Assembly (NCBI GenBank): GCA_012514645.1
Contig: JAAYZW010000069.1
Location: 1 to 42,111, forward strand
Source: Chloroflexota bacterium
GTDB lineage: Bacteria > Chloroflexota > Anaerolineae > Anaerolineales > Anaerolineaceae
Reading direction: 5' to 3'
DNA: 42,111 nucleotides
In this document: piece after piece, positions 18,468 through 28,044 of the stretch
How positions within the stretch are numbered: the first letter of the stretch is position 1
Layout of the letters: every line of letters begins with the position of its first letter
Position numbers and translations under genes: made by a program
The notes under the pieces: model-generated
The model's database searches: none
Seen by the model: only the letters and a program-made list of their open reading frames with translations
Told to the model about the DNA's origin: nothing

Positions 18468-20090
18468 ATGAGCAAGCTTAATTTTCCCAACCGGTTGGTG
18501 CGCCGGGTAAGGCGGGAGCTTTCTCACGGTAAGAATCAGGGAAAGCTGCGGGCGAAATCCCGCGAGGTCTTTGAGCATACACCTGTTACAGATCAGCGAC
18601 CGGTTATTTTTTTTGATGCCTCCACCAGACTGACAGGTTTGAGCCTGAATGCCGGTTTTGCCGTCGCGAGCGCCTGGTCATTGAGCCTGCAAGGAGTGCC
18701 GGTGGTTCATTTTGTCTGCAATGCCGGAATGAAACCCTGCGTCCTGGGTACAAATCGGCGCGACCCCAATGCCCCTCCGCCCTGCGCGGGCTGCCTGAGG
18801 CAGTCAGAAGCCACCTTCTCGAACAGCCAGGTCAGATATTTTGAATTCCAGGCTGATATTGAATTTGGAAAGGCACTTGCACCCCACGATTTGCCTGGAT
18901 TGATGAGTTTCGAATACCTGGGCATCCCCCTGGGGGCATTGTCTCTGCCGTCAATTCGATGGATTTTACGCCGGCACCACCTGATTGACGATCACTATAC
19001 CCGCGATTTATACAGAAACTACCTCAAATCTGCGTGGTCGCTGGCAATGCAGTTTGAAAAGCTGCTCGATGAAACCGACCCACAGGCTGTGGTGGTCTTC
19101 AACGGACTTCAATACCCCGAAGCGACCGCCCGATGGCTTGCCCAAAGGCGCGGCATTCGCGTGATCAGCCATGAGGTCGGAATGCAGCCGCTCAGCGCTT
19201 ATTTCACAGATGGCGATGCAACCGCTTATGACCTCGACCTCCCTGTTGATTTTTCCTTGAATGAACGCCAAAACGAAAGGCTGGATGCCTATCTCAGCGC
19301 CCGGTTTAAGGGCGATTTCCATATGGCAGGGGTGCAGTTCTGGCCAGAGATGAGCCAGCTCAGCCCCGAGTTTCTGCAATTTGCCTCAGAATTTAAGCAG
19401 GTTGTGCCAGTTTTTACCAATGTAATTTTCGACACCAGCCAACCACATGCCAATGTGATTTTTGAAGATATGTTTACCTGGCTGGATCAAATTCTCGACA
19501 TTGCCAGACACCACCCGGAAACGCTTTTTGTGATTCGCGCTCACCCAGACGAAGCACGCCTGGGAAAAGCCAGCGAAGAATCAGTTTCCCAGTGGGCACA
19601 AACGCGCAATGTGGAGCAGCTGCGAAATATCCGTTTCGTTCCGCCGCAGCAATATATCAATTCGTACGATTTGATCCGAATGGCGAAATTCGTCTTGATC
19701 TACAATTCCACCATTGGCATGGAAGCTTCAATCCTCGGCGCGGGGGTGCTTTCTGCTGGCAAAGCCCGCTACAGCGCCTCGGATGTTGTCTGGTTTCCCG
19801 CCAGTAAAAGCGATTATTTAGCGCAATTGGAAGAGTTGCTGCAGGTCGACAAGGTTGAGGTGCCCGATCGATTCAATACCAACGCCCGCCGCTTCCTCTA
19901 TTGGCAGCTCTACCGGTCATCGCTTAGTTTCAATGAATATCTTGAGCCAGAGGGCATCTGGGCTGGCTATGTAAAACTAAAAGACTTTGATTGGCAAAAA
20001 CTTCTTCCAGCAAACTCGACCACACTCGCGGCAGTTAGCGATGGGATTTTGCGGAATGGAGATTTTATGCTCAGAGAGGGCGAAGAATGA
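18468..20090 (+). CDS. Capsule polysaccharide biosynthesis-like protein (KpsS-like; distant paralogue of 2501-4144)
   Basis: LFVIRAHPDE...YDLIRMAKFVLIYNSTIGMEASILGAGVLSAGKARY matches the same conserved block as the 2501-4144 product. Confidence 0.65.
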   Translation: MSKLNFPNRLVRRVRRELSHGKNQGKLRAKSREVFEHTPVTDQRPVIFFDASTRLTGLSLNAGFAVASAWSLSLQGVPVVHFVCNAGMKPCVLGTNRRDPNAPPPCAGCLRQSEATFSNSQVRYFEFQADIEFGKALAPHDLPGLMSFEYLGIPLGALSLPSIRWILRRHHLIDDHYTRDLYRNYLKSAWSLAMQFEKLLDETDPQAVVVFNGLQYPEATARWLAQRRGIRVISHEVGMQPLSAYFTDGDATAYDLDLPVDFSLNERQNERLDAYLSARFKGDFHMAGVQFWPEMSQLSPEFLQFASEFKQVVPVFTNVIFDTSQPHANVIFEDMFTWLDQILDIARHHPETLFVIRAHPDEARLGKASEESVSQWAQTRNVEQLRNIRFVPPQQYINSYDLIRMAKFVLIYNSTIGMEASILGAGVLSAGKARYSASDVVWFPASKSDYLAQLEELLQVDKVEVPDRFNTNARRFLYWQLYRSSLSFNEYLEPEGIWAGYVKLKDFDWQKLLPANSTTLAAVSDGILRNGDFMLREGEE

Positions 20091-20758
20091 AACTCGAAAG
20101 TATTGTTGCATTGGTGCCCATGCGGCACGACTCAAAGCGCGTGCCTGGCAAAAACTACCGCCCGATGTGCGCTAAACCGCTCTATGCTCACATAATAGAA
20201 ACGCTGCTGCGCTGCCCGGAGATCAACCAGGTTGTGGTTGACACTGACTCGCCAATTATCATCGATGGTTTGGCAAAAGATTATCCACAAGTGACCATTT
20301 TGCTGCGCCCTGATCACCTGTGTGCCGATACCACGCCGACAAATGAAATTCTCGTCCATGATACCGGTCAGGTCCCCGCGGATCTTTATTTGCAGACCCA
20401 CGCCACCAACCCGCTGCTAAAATCTGAGACGATCTCAAGGGCGATTCAGGATCTGCGCAAATTTTATCCTGAGTACGATTCGCTTTTCAGTGTGACCCGA
20501 CTACAGACGCGCCTGTGGGATCAACTTGGAAGGGCGATCAACCACAATCCTGCCATCCTGCTGCGCACTCAGGACCTTCCGCCTGTTTACGAAGAAAATT
20601 CTTGTCTTTATCTGTTCATGCGCGAAACACTGCTGACCCGCCGCAATCGGTTGGGCGAACGCCCGCTGATGTTCGAGATGGATGCGCTCGAAGCCACTGA
20701 CATCGACGAAGAGCACGATTTTGTGCTCGCCGAAAGCTTAATGCAACAACAAAAATAA
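20087..20758 (+). CDS. Acylneuraminate cytidylyltransferase family protein (NeuA-like)
   Basis: IVALVPMRHDSKRVPGKNYRPMCAKPLYAHIIETLL, YLQTHATNPLLKSETI; ATGA overlap with the upstream gene. Confidence 0.85.
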   Translation: MKLESIVALVPMRHDSKRVPGKNYRPMCAKPLYAHIIETLLRCPEINQVVVDTDSPIIIDGLAKDYPQVTILLRPDHLCADTTPTNEILVHDTGQVPADLYLQTHATNPLLKSETISRAIQDLRKFYPEYDSLFSVTRLQTRLWDQLGRAINHNPAILLRTQDLPPVYEENSCLYLFMRETLLTRRNRLGERPLMFEMDALEATDIDEEHDFVLAESLMQQQK

Positions 20759-20768
20759 CCGAGGTATT

Positions 20769-21743
20769 ATGAGAACTGTTTTGATTACTGCCCCTTATAT
20801 CCTGCCCTCCATGCACCGCTTTACACCTATTTTGGAATCCTTTGGGCTGAAAGTGGTCACGCCGAAAGTAAACGAACGCCTGGACGAAGAAGAAATTTTA
20901 GAATACGCAGGGCAGTTTGAAGGCACAATCTGCGGCGACGATAAATACACAGCCAAGGTGATTGCTGCCTGCGCCCCCCATCTGAAAGTGCTGTCGAAAT
21001 GGGGCACCGGTATTGACGCGTTGGACCAGGAAGCGGCTGATGAGTATGGAGTTAAGATTTTCCGGACCCCCAACGCCTTTACCGTTCCGGTTTCTGAAAG
21101 TGTTTTGGCGAATATGCTGGCGTTTGCCCGCAATGTGCCCTGGATGGACCGGGCGATGAAAACCGGCGAATGGAAAAAAATTGCCGGTCACACCCTGATG
21201 GAATCGACCCTGGGCGTGATTGGGGTTGGCAATATTGGCAAGGCGGTCATCCGCCGAGCGCGACCGTTTGGGATGAAGATTCTGGCGAATGATATTATCG
21301 AGATCGAGCCCGATTTCATCATCGAACAACGCATTGAAATGACCAGCCTGCAAGATTTGCTGGAGCGTTCCGATTACATCAGCCTGAACACTTCGCTGAA
21401 CCCGACCTCCTACCACCTGATCAATGCCGAGACCCTCAAACACGTCAAACCGACAGCAGTGGTGATTAACACCTGCCGCGGTCCGGTTGTGGATGAGGAT
21501 GCCCTGATCGAGGCTCTGAAGGAGGGGCGCCTGAGAGGCGCGGCACTGGATGTGTTTGAAAAAGAACCACTGCCAGTCGACAGCCCCTTAAAACAAATGG
21601 ACAATGTGATCCTCTCACCGCACAATACCAACAGCAGCCCATTTTTTTGGGAACGCATCCACTGGAATTCGATCAGAAACCTGCTTATCGGTCTGAGCAT
21701 CCCGGTGGGGGACGTTGAAAGCCTGAAAGCGATGGAAAAATAA
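20769..21743 (+). CDS. D-2-hydroxyacid dehydrogenase / phosphoglycerate dehydrogenase-like
   Basis: LGVIGVGNIGKAVIRRARPFGMKILANDI, VINTCRGPVVDEDALIEALKEGRLRGAALDVFEKEPLP, ILSPHN. Confidence 0.9.
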   Translation: MRTVLITAPYILPSMHRFTPILESFGLKVVTPKVNERLDEEEILEYAGQFEGTICGDDKYTAKVIAACAPHLKVLSKWGTGIDALDQEAADEYGVKIFRTPNAFTVPVSESVLANMLAFARNVPWMDRAMKTGEWKKIAGHTLMESTLGVIGVGNIGKAVIRRARPFGMKILANDIIEIEPDFIIEQRIEMTSLQDLLERSDYISLNTSLNPTSYHLINAETLKHVKPTAVVINTCRGPVVDEDALIEALKEGRLRGAALDVFEKEPLPVDSPLKQMDNVILSPHNTNSSPFFWERIHWNSIRNLLIGLSIPVGDVESLKAMEK

Positions 21744-21802
21744 GAGTAGTTGCAGTAAGTAGAGTGATAATTTAGGTCAGAAGCAGGAAGAGAAGAGTTA
21801 TT

Positions 21803-22564
<762 letters not shown>

Positions 22565-22565
22565 T

Positions 22566-23357
22566 ATGGCAACAATTCAAGAAAGACTGATGGATTTTGC
22601 ACGCCGCATTTATGACGGTTTGCGACGGCTGCCTGAACTCCCGGTTGCAAGTTGTCACCCCTGGCGAAGAGAGTCAAAACGCCGGCTGGCTGCCCTCAAG
22701 GACAGTCACAAAGGCGAGCGCTGCTTCGTGGTTGGCAATGGTCCTTCTTTGAAAAACACCGACCTCTCAAAACTGGAAAACGACTTTTGCATCGGCATGA
22801 ACCGCATTTTTCTGGCAGCTGACGAGCTGGGGTTTCGCCCGGATATCCTGGTTTGTGTGAACGACCTGGTAGTGGAGCAGTCGGTTGAGGAGTTTAGCAA
22901 CCTGCAAATGCCAAAGTTTTTCGCCTGGCGGGCACGCAAGTGGTTAACAATGGACCCCTGGACGCACTTTATTTACACCTCTTACACCTCGCCCAAATTT
23001 TCAAAAGATGTTCGTGGTCGGGTTTGGGAAGGCGCGACTGTCACCAACGTGTGCCTGCAGCTGGCATATCACCTGGGCTTCAGCGAGGTTATCCTGATCG
23101 GCGTTGATCATAGTTTTGCCACCAAGGGCAAACCCAACACTACCATTCAGTCTCAAGGTGACGACCCGAATCACTTTTCCGCTTCTTACTTCGGTAAAGG
23201 CTTTCGTTGGCAGCTGCCCGACCTTGAAACCTCAGAGTTGGGCTATCGCATGGCGTGCCGGGCTTATGAAGAATCAGACCGCAAAATCCTCGACGCGACC
23301 GTTGGCGGTAAACTCGATATTTTCGATAAAGTCGACTACGAAAGTTTGTTCAAGTAG
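22566..23357 (+). CDS. DUF115/MptE-like protein (candidate glycosyltransferase)
   Basis: GERCFVVGNGPSLKNTDLSKLENDFCIGMNRIFL and VILIGVDHSF, hallmarks of the DUF115/MptE-like family. Confidence 0.75.
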   Translation: MATIQERLMDFARRIYDGLRRLPELPVASCHPWRRESKRRLAALKDSHKGERCFVVGNGPSLKNTDLSKLENDFCIGMNRIFLAADELGFRPDILVCVNDLVVEQSVEEFSNLQMPKFFAWRARKWLTMDPWTHFIYTSYTSPKFSKDVRGRVWEGATVTNVCLQLAYHLGFSEVILIGVDHSFATKGKPNTTIQSQGDDPNHFSASYFGKGFRWQLPDLETSELGYRMACRAYEESDRKILDATVGGKLDIFDKVDYESLFK

Positions 23358-23421
23358 AGAATATCCGAATATGCCGGTATTTTGACCGGCTGTTTTCAAT
23401 GGCAGTCGTTTTGACATCAGC

Positions 23422-23427
23422 TATAAT
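23422..23427 (+). promoter_or_regulatory. Candidate -10 element (TATAAT) for a leaderless GT2 mRNA
   Basis: TATAAT-tcaccc-ATG; 6 nt between -10 and start codon; no Shine-Dalgarno upstream of the ATG. Confidence 0.55.
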
Positions 23428-23433
23428 TCACCC

Positions 23434-24378
23434 ATGCCTAACCAACCGCTGGTCTCAATAGTCACGCCGTCTTATAACCAGGGAGGCTTCCTTGAGCAAA
23501 CCATTCTCTCCGTGCTCGAGCAAGATTACCCAAACATCGAATATTGGGTCGTTGATGGCGGTTCGAGCGATAACAGCGTTGAGATTGTCAAGCAATATGC
23601 CCACCGGTTGGCGGGCTGGGTTTCCGAAAAGGATCGCGGGCAGGCAGATGCGGTCAATAAGGGCTTTACCCAGGCAACTGGCGAAATTATCGGCTGGTTA
23701 AATTCCGATGATCGCTACTATCCAGGGGCGATCGCTGAAGCGGTGGAAGCATTCAGGCAGTATCCTGAAGCTGGCTTTGTTTTCAGCGATGTCGAATCGA
23801 TTGATGAAAACGGAAGGGCTTTCAATCTGATGCGATACGGCGACTGGAAACTGCAAGACCTGATGAGCTTCAAAATAATCGGTCAGCCCGGCGTTTTCAT
23901 GCGCCGCGAGGTACTGGAGCAAGCTGGTTACCTGGATCTCAGCTACAACTACCTGCTGGATGTGCAGCTCTGGTTGCGGATGGCAGCGATTGCCGAGCCC
24001 CAATATGTTCACGGCAAAGTTTGGGCTGCGGCGCGCATGCATTCTGATGCCAAAAACATCGCCCATGCTCAAGAGTTTGGCGAGGAAGCTTTCAGGTTGG
24101 CGCGATGGCTGGGCGAAGACGAGCGCTTTTACCCACTTAGTGCTCAGATCTTCAAGAAAATCTGGGCGGGTGCGCACCGTATCAACGCTTTTTACCTGGT
24201 TGAGGCGGGCAATTACAAAGAAGCCCTCAAAGCCTACGCCCGGATGCTGCGGTATCAACCCATACCTCCGCTTAAAACTGTCCGGCGAATGGCATATGCC
24301 GCCCTTTCTGCCTTTGGCATCGTCCGTTCACGAGCCGGTTACGACCGCAAGCGCAAAGACCAATACAAGCGGTTGTAG
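23434..24378 (+). CDS. Glycosyltransferase family 2
   Basis: PLVSIVTPSYNQGGFLEQTILSVLEQDYPNIEYWVVDGGSSDNSVEIV...GWLNSDDRYYPGA. Confidence 0.92.
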   Translation: MPNQPLVSIVTPSYNQGGFLEQTILSVLEQDYPNIEYWVVDGGSSDNSVEIVKQYAHRLAGWVSEKDRGQADAVNKGFTQATGEIIGWLNSDDRYYPGAIAEAVEAFRQYPEAGFVFSDVESIDENGRAFNLMRYGDWKLQDLMSFKIIGQPGVFMRREVLEQAGYLDLSYNYLLDVQLWLRMAAIAEPQYVHGKVWAAARMHSDAKNIAHAQEFGEEAFRLARWLGEDERFYPLSAQIFKKIWAGAHRINAFYLVEAGNYKEALKAYARMLRYQPIPPLKTVRRMAYAALSAFGIVRSRAGYDRKRKDQYKRL

Positions 24379-24513
24379 ATCCCGCTCCATGTGACCCAGC
24401 ATTACGTTAATGCTTTTACGGCTGCTTGTCGCCGGTCGGAATGTGGCAAGCATTTCCTGGAGGCAGTTGTAAGGCGCTGCTACATCTCGTTTCCCCATTT
24501 ATGAGGCTTCATC

Positions 24514-24519
24514 TATAAT
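24514..24519 (+). promoter_or_regulatory. Candidate -10 element (TATAAT) for a leaderless GT2 mRNA
   Basis: TATAAT-aaacgc-ATG; same 6-nt spacing as at 23422, no Shine-Dalgarno. Confidence 0.55.
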
Positions 24520-24525
24520 AAACGC

Positions 24526-25305
24526 ATGCCAAACCCTCAGCCGCTAGTCTCGATCGTCACGCCTTCATACAACCAGGCGCGTTTTCTTGAGGAAAGCATG
24601 CTTTCCGTTCTGGAGCAGGATTACCCCAACATCGAATATATCGTTATCGACGGTGGTTCCACAGACGATAGCCCCGAGATCATCCAGAAATACGCCGACC
24701 GTCTGGCTTACTGGCAGAGCGAGAAGGACAAAGGACAGACAGATGCCATCAACCAGGGCTTTGCGCGGGCTGGCGGCGAAATTATGGCTTGGCTGAACTC
24801 AGATGACATCCTCTACCCAGGCGCGGTCAGCGCAGCAGTTCGGCAGCTGCAGCAACACCCGGAGGTGGGCATGGTTTATGCTGATTGTGACTGGATCAAC
24901 ACCGAAGGCAAGGTGATAGGCAAGTTTCCGGCTGCGCAAACCGACCTGGCAAAGCTGCGCCGCGGCTATGTGCATATTCCCCAGCAAACCGCCTTTTTCC
25001 GGGCGGACCTGTGGCGCAAAGTCGCTCCGCTGGACGACAGCTTCTACTTTGCAATGGATTACGACCTCTGGACCCGACTGGCGACTCACGCGCCGCTGCT
25101 CTATGTGCCCGAGTTGTGGGCAGCCTTCAGGCTGCACGAAGGCGCGAAATCGATTGCCGATGACGATCGCTGTTGGCCTGAGATGCTGCGGGTGCATTAC
25201 CGCGATGGCGGCAAGAAAATCTCGGCGATGACAGTCAAATATACAATTCGCAAACTCCTGCAGCCATTATGGATCTGGCTGCGTAAACGCAGGCTTTCTG
25301 GATAA
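24526..25305 (+). CDS. Glycosyltransferase family 2 (paralogue of 23434-24378)
   Basis: PLVSIVTPSYNQARFLEESMLSVLEQDYPNIEYIVIDGGSTDDSPEIIQKYADRLAYWQSEKDKGQTDAINQGF...AWLNSDDILYPGA. Confidence 0.92.
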   Translation: MPNPQPLVSIVTPSYNQARFLEESMLSVLEQDYPNIEYIVIDGGSTDDSPEIIQKYADRLAYWQSEKDKGQTDAINQGFARAGGEIMAWLNSDDILYPGAVSAAVRQLQQHPEVGMVYADCDWINTEGKVIGKFPAAQTDLAKLRRGYVHIPQQTAFFRADLWRKVAPLDDSFYFAMDYDLWTRLATHAPLLYVPELWAAFRLHEGAKSIADDDRCWPEMLRVHYRDGGKKISAMTVKYTIRKLLQPLWIWLRKRRLSG

Positions 25306-25361
25306 AGACACGCCAATAATTACCAGGTTGCAAGGTGAATAGTCTCTTAAGCTGTGCCTAA

Positions 25362-25469
25362 GAGCGCTACTGGAGAGGTTACTATACTTACCCTCACCAA
25401 CTGCACAGCGAAAAAGCCTGGGGCAACCTGATCGCTACCAACAACGATCCCTCTATCAAAATCTCGTGA
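25362..25469 (+). pseudogene. Possible short coding remnant
   Basis: Open frame ERYWRGYYTYPHQLHSEKAWGNLIATNNDPSIKIS* preceded by in-frame TAA without a start codon; protein-like codon use in an otherwise noncoding gap. Confidence 0.25.
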
Positions 25470-25501
25470 AAAGATGCGAACCTAAAACCAGGCTGCGAAG
25501 T

Positions 25502-26398
25502 TCAACCAGCTAATTGCTTCTTGCCGGGTCTGAGATTTACCAAAATCGTGCCAGCACTGGCAATCGCCAGACCAACTACCCCAACCCAGCTCAGGCGCTC
25601 TCCCAGGAATAACCAGGCGAGCAGGCTGATTTGGATTAGCATGGTGTTGTTGATCATGCTTGATTCCATTGCCGTCAGCACCTGCAGACTCTTATTCCAT
25701 AACCAGAAAGCGAAAGCGGTATTGACTACCGCCAACCAGAGCAGGATCAACAAAGACCTCCCGCTCAAATTCGGCAGACCCTCAACGACGAAACCACTTC
25801 CCAGCAGTAAGAGCGCCCCAAAACCCATGCTGATGCCCGTCACAATGATTGGGTCCAGGCTTTTGCCCCGATTCACCCAACGGCCGATCACAGAGGCAAC
25901 CGCATTCGATAGTATGGTAAAAACCCCCAAGGTCACACCGAGCGCGTTCTTTGGCAGGCTGGCTTGGGGGAGGAAATAAACCAGAACACCAAGTAAAAAG
26001 ACAACGATGCCTGTCCATTGAAGTTTTGCTACTGGCTCATGGAGGACGACCAAACCGATAATCGCAATGAGGGGAGCCGAAAAATTGAGCATCAGGCTGA
26101 GTGTGATTGCGTCAAGATGTTTCAGCGCCAAAAATTGACCGCCCTGGGTAAACGCGTAATAAACCACCCCCAATAGCAGCAAGACCCCCCACTCATTTTT
26201 TGTCATTTTTTGAATGAAATATCGCTTTGTGAACAAACCTGGCAGAAGCACCAGGAAGGCGAGCATATATCGCAACCCCGCAAAAGTTAGCGGTGGTATC
26301 TCGTCGATTGATAGTTTGATTAATACCCATGAACTAGACCATAATAAGGTCACGAACAGGGCTTGAATGATAGCTTTATTTCGTTGGGATAATGACAT
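25502..26398 (-). CDS. EamA/DMT family transporter
   Basis: ~10 TM hydrophobic protein, ALFVTLLWSSSWVLIKLSI...TFAGLRYMLAFLVLLPGL, second repeat with FLGERLSWVGVVGLAIASAGTILV. Confidence 0.88.
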   Translation of the reverse strand: MSLSQRNKAIIQALFVTLLWSSSWVLIKLSIDEIPPLTFAGLRYMLAFLVLLPGLFTKRYFIQKMTKNEWGVLLLLGVVYYAFTQGGQFLALKHLDAITLSLMLNFSAPLIAIIGLVVLHEPVAKLQWTGIVVFLLGVLVYFLPQASLPKNALGVTLGVFTILSNAVASVIGRWVNRGKSLDPIIVTGISMGFGALLLLGSGFVVEGLPNLSGRSLLILLWLAVVNTAFAFWLWNKSLQVLTAMESSMINNTMLIQISLLAWLFLGERLSWVGVVGLAIASAGTILVNLRPGKKQLAG

Positions 26399-26590
26399 TT
26401 CAGCACTCCTTTTCTCTAAATGATGAAAGAATGCCTACCTAACCCCTCCCGGTTTTTATCCGATCCGGTGCTACGCTTTCGCTTTTGCAACGCTTGGTCC
26501 AGCCCTGCGAACATGTCGCAGCGGAACCCTAGATGCTCAGGTCGGCAAGGAAATTGTAACATTGAAACACACTTGTCCAGACAAATTCAT

Positions 26591-26617
26591 CAGGCTGACA
26601 AAAACTCTGTCAGCCTG
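26591..26617 (-). terminator. Perfect 10-bp stem-loop downstream of kbl (possible terminator)
   Basis: CAGGCTGACA-aaaactc-TGTCAGCCTG, ~115 bp past the kbl stop on the - strand; no strong U-tract on the - strand. Confidence 0.45.
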
Positions 26618-26732
26618 TTTAGCCTCCTTGATTTCTGAGGGCTTTACACCCGGCACTTTCGCCAGTTGGTGGAAGCAGAAAACGCTGCCTTCTGCATCGG
26701 GGTCATAACCCTGTCTGGCTATGAACCTGAGG

Positions 26733-27917
26733 TTAGGCGCCTTTGCCCAGTTGTTTTCCGACCCGCTCAAAGGCATCCAGAGCTTGTTCGAGGTGATCCT
26801 GGCTGTGGGAGGCAGAAATCATCACACGGATGCGGGCTTTGCCCATCGGAACGGTTGGGAAGCCCAGGGAAATGGCAAAGATGCCCTCATCAAACAACCT
26901 GCGGCTGAACTCACGTGCCAGCTGTACGTCGCCCAACATGACCGGGGTGATCGGTGTTTGTGTCATGCCGGTGTCAAACCCCAGCTTTCGCATCTCTTCC
27001 TGGAAGAAGCGTGCGTTTGCCCACAGGCGATCAACCAATTCAGTTGATTCCTCCAGCAAATCGACGGAAGCCAGGCAGGCAGCCACATCAGGGATGGTCA
27101 CAGCCGAGGAGAACAGGAAGGGGCGCCCGCGCTGACGCAGCCATTCGATGATCCTGGCATTACCGGCAACCACGCCTCCGACGACACCAAAGGCTTTGCT
27201 GAAGGTGCCGACTTCGATGTCAACCTGACCATGCAGTTTGAAGTGGTCTACGATTCCGCGACCGCCTTCGCCCATAACACCTTCGCCGTGAGCATCATCG
27301 ACCATGGTCATCAGGTCATATTTTTTCGAGACGTCAACCAGTTTGTCGAGCGGTGCGTAGTCACCATCCATCGAGAAAACACCATCAGTGATCATTAATC
27401 CCCGGCGGTAGTCGCCCTGGGCAGCCTTGACGACCTTCTCGAAGTCTTCCACATCGGCATGTTTGAAGCGGTAAATTTTAGCCCTCGAAAGACGGGATCC
27501 ATCGATGATTGAGGCATGATTCAGCTCATCAGAAAAAATCGCGTCTTCTTTGTCGACCAGTGCCGGGATGGCGGCACCATTGGCAGTAAAGCCTGACTGG
27601 AAGGTGATGGCTGCTTCCACGCGTTTAAACGCCGCCATGCGTTTTTCAAGCTCGACATGCAGGCTGGTTGTCCCGGCAATCGAACGTACTGCGGCTGGTC
27701 CGACGCCAAATTTATCCATAGCCTCTTTGGCTGCCGTGACGAGGCGGGGGTGGTTCGCCAGCCCAAGATAGTTGTTGGCACAAAAGTTGAGCACTTCTTT
27801 CCCGTTAATTGTCACAACCGGACCCTGGGCTGAGTCCATGGTGGGAATTTTGTTATAAAATCCGGTTTCCTTGAGGGTGTTGAGTTCCTCGTCTATCCAG
27901 GCTAATTTATCAGTCAT
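26733..27917 (-). CDS. kbl: Glycine C-acetyltransferase (2-amino-3-ketobutyrate CoA ligase)
   Basis: [102 protein letters not shown] ribosome-binding site before ATG at 27917. Confidence 0.92.
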   Translation of the reverse strand: MTDKLAWIDEELNTLKETGFYNKIPTMDSAQGPVVTINGKEVLNFCANNYLGLANHPRLVTAAKEAMDKFGVGPAAVRSIAGTTSLHVELEKRMAAFKRVEAAITFQSGFTANGAAIPALVDKEDAIFSDELNHASIIDGSRLSRAKIYRFKHADVEDFEKVVKAAQGDYRRGLMITDGVFSMDGDYAPLDKLVDVSKKYDLMTMVDDAHGEGVMGEGGRGIVDHFKLHGQVDIEVGTFSKAFGVVGGVVAGNARIIEWLRQRGRPFLFSSAVTIPDVAACLASVDLLEESTELVDRLWANARFFQEEMRKLGFDTGMTQTPITPVMLGDVQLAREFSRRLFDEGIFAISLGFPTVPMGKARIRVMISASHSQDHLEQALDAFERVGKQLGKGA

Positions 27918-27953
27918 AATCTCCTCATTCTGTTTTGGTGGATATTTGCTTAG

Positions 27954-27959
27954 ATTATA
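27954..27959 (-). promoter_or_regulatory. Candidate -10 (TATAAT) for kbl
   Basis: TATAAT on the - strand ~37 bp upstream of the kbl start; recognisable -35 lacking. Confidence 0.4.
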
Positions 27960-28003
27960 CACTCCTGTCGATGCTGCGCCTGTCACCTTCCAAACCGATG
28001 CAG

Positions 28004-28009
28004 TATAAT
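28004..28009 (+). promoter_or_regulatory. Candidate -10 (TATAAT) for nagB
   Basis: GCAGTATAATC, ~35 bp upstream of nagB ATG with AAGGAG at ~28033; divergent to the kbl promoter. Confidence 0.45.
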
Positions 28010-28044
28010 CTTGTCGGAATTATCCCTGTTTCAAGGAGTTGGAC

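Noticed and set aside
22566-23357. Pterin pyrophosphokinase function for the MptE-like protein
   Set aside because: Context is entirely glycan/NulO biosynthesis and DUF115 is shared with Maf glycosylation proteins; the pterin role looks like annotation carry-over.
23411-23416. Perfect TTGACA next to the GT2 TATAAT
   Set aside because: Only 5 bp separate it from the -10, incompatible with a normal -35 spacing; the twin promoter lacks it.
23434-25305. Tandem GT2 pair as an assembly duplication artefact
   Set aside because: The two proteins and DNA sequences are clearly diverged outside conserved GT2 motifs, so they are real paralogues.
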